Shown in pieces: positions 7,840-9,416 of a DNA stretch of 9,416 bases (position 1 is its first letter; each line of letters begins with the position of its first letter). A program made the translations under genes and the position numbers. The notes beneath the pieces are model-generated. The model worked only from the letters and a program-made list of their open reading frames with translations. It was not told the origin of the DNA and did not search any database. This DNA comes from Promethearchaeota archaeon (GTDB lineage: Archaea; Asgardarchaeota; Lokiarchaeia; Sigynarchaeales; SOKP01), in contig DAOUUT010000137.1 in NCBI GenBank assembly GCA_030668025.1, forward strand, positions 1 to 9,416, written 5' to 3'.

Positions 7840-7885
7840 TATAATTCAAGAGCTTTAATTTAAACCTTTACAAAAAAGAAAAAAA
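7840..7885 (-). promoter_or_regulatory. Terminator-promoter element, copy 2
   Basis: Bases 7856-7885 repeat 6814-6843 exactly. The TATA-like TTTAAATTA lies 56-64 bp before ATG 7800, with the BRE-like GTAAAGG and the T-rich tract upstream of it. The T-tract begins about 10 nt after the stop of the frameshifted small gene (7896-7898). The placement after one stop and before the next gene is the same as in copy 1. Confidence 0.6.
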
Positions 7886-7895
7886 TAGTATTATA

Positions 7896-8167
7896 TTAGA
7901 TTGTTTGAAAAACTTCTGGTTTTAATTCTTCATTTCGAATCAGTTCCAATAAATCTAAATTTGATTGTATGCTTCTTAAATCAACATTGTTCAATTCATC
8001 TGCTAAAATATCTTTAAGCTTATTTGCTTTAATCGATTTAAAATGTTTGTAAATGTGAATATCTCCTCCTCGATACCCTGATCGATTATTATTGTATTAT
8101 TCCCTGGTAACCAACAGCATAGTTTTTTACCTATTAATCTATTAACTTTAATATTGGGAAAACGCAT
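7896..8167 (-). pseudogene. Small unrecognised gene interrupted by a -1 frameshift
   Basis: ATG 8167 opens a frame (MRFPNIKVNRLIGKKLCCWL, then PGNNTIIIDQ) that stops at 8003-8005 after 54 residues. The -1 frame is open from about 8097 to a TAA at 7896-7898 and has no ATG of its own. It reads SGYRGGDIHIYKHFKS and onward to LDLLELIRNEELKPEVFQTI. Joined, they give about 90 residues with sensible composition in both halves. No family is recognised. Either one base was lost (mutation or sequencing error near 8080-8098), or translation shifts at TTTAAAT (8036-8042), which sits in the correct frame 20 nt after GAGGAGGAG (8063-8071). AT-rich sequence just before the ATG could hold a leaderless promoter. 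The T-rich terminator-promoter unit follows its stop. Confidence 0.5.
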
Positions 8168-8472
8168 TTTTAATCAAAACTTCAATTTAAGTTACTATAA
8201 ATTTTTAGTAATAATACATATAAGAATTGCGTGAATTAAATAGAAGGTTTTTATGATTTGATTTAAGGATTTCCCTACTGAGAATTCCGTTAGATGAAAA
8301 CCAATTATTTACCTTTTCAGCCCCAAAGGTAAATAATTATTGCTTTTGTATGGATATCGTATATACTAAATGATTAATTCTTTGAAAATTTTCGTTTCAC
8401 GAATATTAATGAAGCGTTCCCAATTACTATTAAGAGCTTAGTGTTTAACAAGAACAAAAAACCTTTATAGTA
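8168..8472. other. Intergenic region with a strong palindrome (spacer C)
   Basis: No gene is seen in 305 bp. The region lies between the small frameshifted gene (5' side) and the end of the flavoprotein gene (3' side). It contains a 14-bp-arm hairpin (8303-8338), GTATATAC (8359-8366) and TTTCACGAA (8395-8403, itself a small hairpin with 8391-8395). Read on the - strand, motif order and content resemble the spacer at 5908-6269. Confidence 0.5.
8303..8338. repeat. Perfect inverted repeat, 14-bp arms, 8-nt loop
   Basis: AATTATTTACCTTT (8303-8316) and AAAGGTAAATAATT (8325-8338) are exact reverse complements around TCAGCCCC. It is the longest perfect hairpin noticed in the window. It lies about 135 nt after the flavoprotein stop and about 135 nt before the small gene's start, so it is not placed as an ordinary terminator. 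It could be an operator, an RNA hairpin or part of a dispersed element. Confidence 0.85.
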
Positions 8473-9416
8473 TTAAATTCCAAGTTCAGTTTTCTCTTCT
8501 TCAACATCTAATTTTTCAAAAAATTTATCATAAGGGCGTATTAAAATCTTTGGCATATTTTTCTTAAAGATAGCCCTCGCTTTCTTAGATTTAAATAGTA
8601 AGCGCATTATCCTATAAGTTATTTTATTTTTGGGGAAATCGAACATTTTTCGCTTTTTATAAAACCGATAATCTGCTTGAAATAATACACCAGGCAACCC
8701 ATAAATCATATCTCGAAAAATTTTATAACCACCTATACTTTTAAAAGTTGGAGTCTGGATATAACCAGTTTTTGAAAATTCTAATGCTTTCTTTGCCATG
8801 TTATAGATTAAATTATTGATTTCTTCTGATTCTCCAAATTCATCTGTGATAATGTCGACAAGATTACCCCTTCCAAGTTCTGATAGTGCTGTTATGATTT
8901 GTCTTAGATTTTCAACTTGGCTCAAGGCTCCAGAAACTACATAGCAAAATTGTATTCCTTCTGTTATGGGAGTGTGTCCGTTAAAGAAAGCACGATCTAA
9001 GAATTGTTTATATCGAGAAGAAAAATATCTATCTTTTAAGGTCAGAGCGTATACAATTATATCATTAGTTAGAAGTTTTTTACGTAGAAAATCTGAATAT
9101 CCATCATTATAAAAACACTGATTATCATAACCGCAAGTTAAACAACTTATACAGCCTCCTTTCATATCGATGTTTTCAATATTATAAACTTCTATCTCAC
9201 TCTTAAATGAACTTTTAAACTTTCTTATCATTTTACCCAGATTTGATTTATCATTATTATTATCGGTAAGAATGATGATCTTTTTTCCGTTACTATCAAG
9301 TTTATTCTCATCTTGGACCTCACTTGGAGTAAATACAAAATCTTTTCTAAGAATAGGCGGATTAAATCTTTTTGGTGTTGGTACTTGATTTTGTATTGCA
9401 TCTAAGATATTCCCAA
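8473..9416 (-). CDS. Iron-sulfur flavoprotein-like (Isf/flavodoxin-fold) oxidoreductase, 5' partial
   Basis: The frame stays open to the right edge: 313 residues are visible and the start is outside. The internal ATG at 9231 would cut off the first strand of the flavodoxin fold, so it is not the start. About 43 N-terminal residues of unknown role (ILDAIQNQVPTPKRFNPPIL and onward) precede strand 1 (KKIIILT, 44-50). Cys88, Cys91, Cys94 and Cys100 (codons 9153-9115) form CX2CX2CX5C, the compact 4Fe-4S motif of archaeal iron-sulfur flavoproteins that pass electrons from ferredoxin to FMN. FFNGHTPITEGIQFCYVVSG (143-162) and NLVDIITDE match FMN-reductase-like relatives. The C-terminal part (about 230-313) is basic and may form an extra domain. 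The usual GSPRxxGNT FMN loop is replaced by TDNNNDKSN. The product is probably a cytosolic redox carrier or reductase; its substrate is unknown. Confidence 0.82.
   Translation of the reverse strand, partial: GNILDAIQNQVPTPKRFNPPILRKDFVFTPSEVQDENKLDSNGKKIIILTDNNNDKSNLGKMIRKFKSSFKSEIEVYNIENIDMKGGCISCLTCGYDNQCFYNDGYSDFLRKKLLTNDIIVYALTLKDRYFSSRYKQFLDRAFFNGHTPITEGIQFCYVVSGALSQVENLRQIITALSELGRGNLVDIITDEFGESEEINNLIYNMAKKALEFSKTGYIQTPTFKSIGGYKIFRDMIYGLPGVLFQADYRFYKKRKMFDFPKNKITYRIMRLLFKSKKARAIFKKNMPKILIRPYDKFFEKLDVEEEKTELGI

Noticed and set aside
7670..7858. Open frame of 62 codons on the + strand
   Set aside because: It overlaps the start of the IPGY-tail gene and its promoter element in antisense; its hydrophobic translation is the shadow of the signal peptide.
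8473..9231. Flavoprotein starting at the internal ATG 9231
   Set aside because: The frame upstream encodes the first flavodoxin strand (KKIIILT) and is open to the window edge, so this ATG is internal.

Overview
The window looks like AT-rich chromosomal DNA of an archaeon. Candidate promoters are archaeal-type AT boxes. Two of them (before the genes starting at 1665 and 5907) sit about 24 bp before an ATG, as for leaderless transcripts. T-rich tracts follow stop codons. Two envelope proteins carry N-glycosylation sequons or a PGY-type C-terminal anchor. An Asgard (Lokiarchaeia-like) origin fits these traits, but this is inference from style, not a database result. No rRNA, tRNA, CRISPR array, transposase or plasmid function is visible.

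Left end (1-1665): a zinc-less MDR oxidoreductase on the + strand, cut by the window edge, faces a small flavodoxin on the - strand. This stretch is visibly richer in G+C than the rest (hand count 26/60 at 421-480 and at 1381-1440, against 17/60 at 2101-2160). The 254 bp between the two genes may hold gene remnants. Everything from 1192 to the right edge is on the - strand.

DNA-repair pair (1863-3751): a radical-SAM protein of the spore photoproduct lyase superfamily and an AlkD-like HEAT-repeat glycosylase overlap by 4 bp (ATGA). They are presumably one translationally coupled operon acting on damaged bases.

Envelope block (4270-8167): a secreted protein has three homologous beta-sandwich repeats, an Ig-like fourth domain, a Ser-Pro stalk and a C-terminal membrane anchor. 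Next come a small membrane protein whose PH-like domain is split by a transmembrane hairpin, and a secreted beta-rich protein with an IPGY-type tail. The last two share an identical 30-bp upstream element that looks like a fused terminator and promoter. A small unrecognised gene (7896-8167) is readable only with a -1 frameshift.

Right edge (8473-9416): an iron-sulfur flavoprotein-like oxidoreductase with a CX2CX2CX5C cluster motif, cut by the window edge.

Three long gene-free spacers (3752-4269, 5908-6269, 8168-8472) share short motifs (GTATATAC, then a CCTTT(A/G)GGG-type core or hairpin). They may be copies of one degenerate non-coding element. The best leads are these spacers, the duplicated 30-bp element, the frameshifted small gene and the repair operon. 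None is yet a demonstrated new system.
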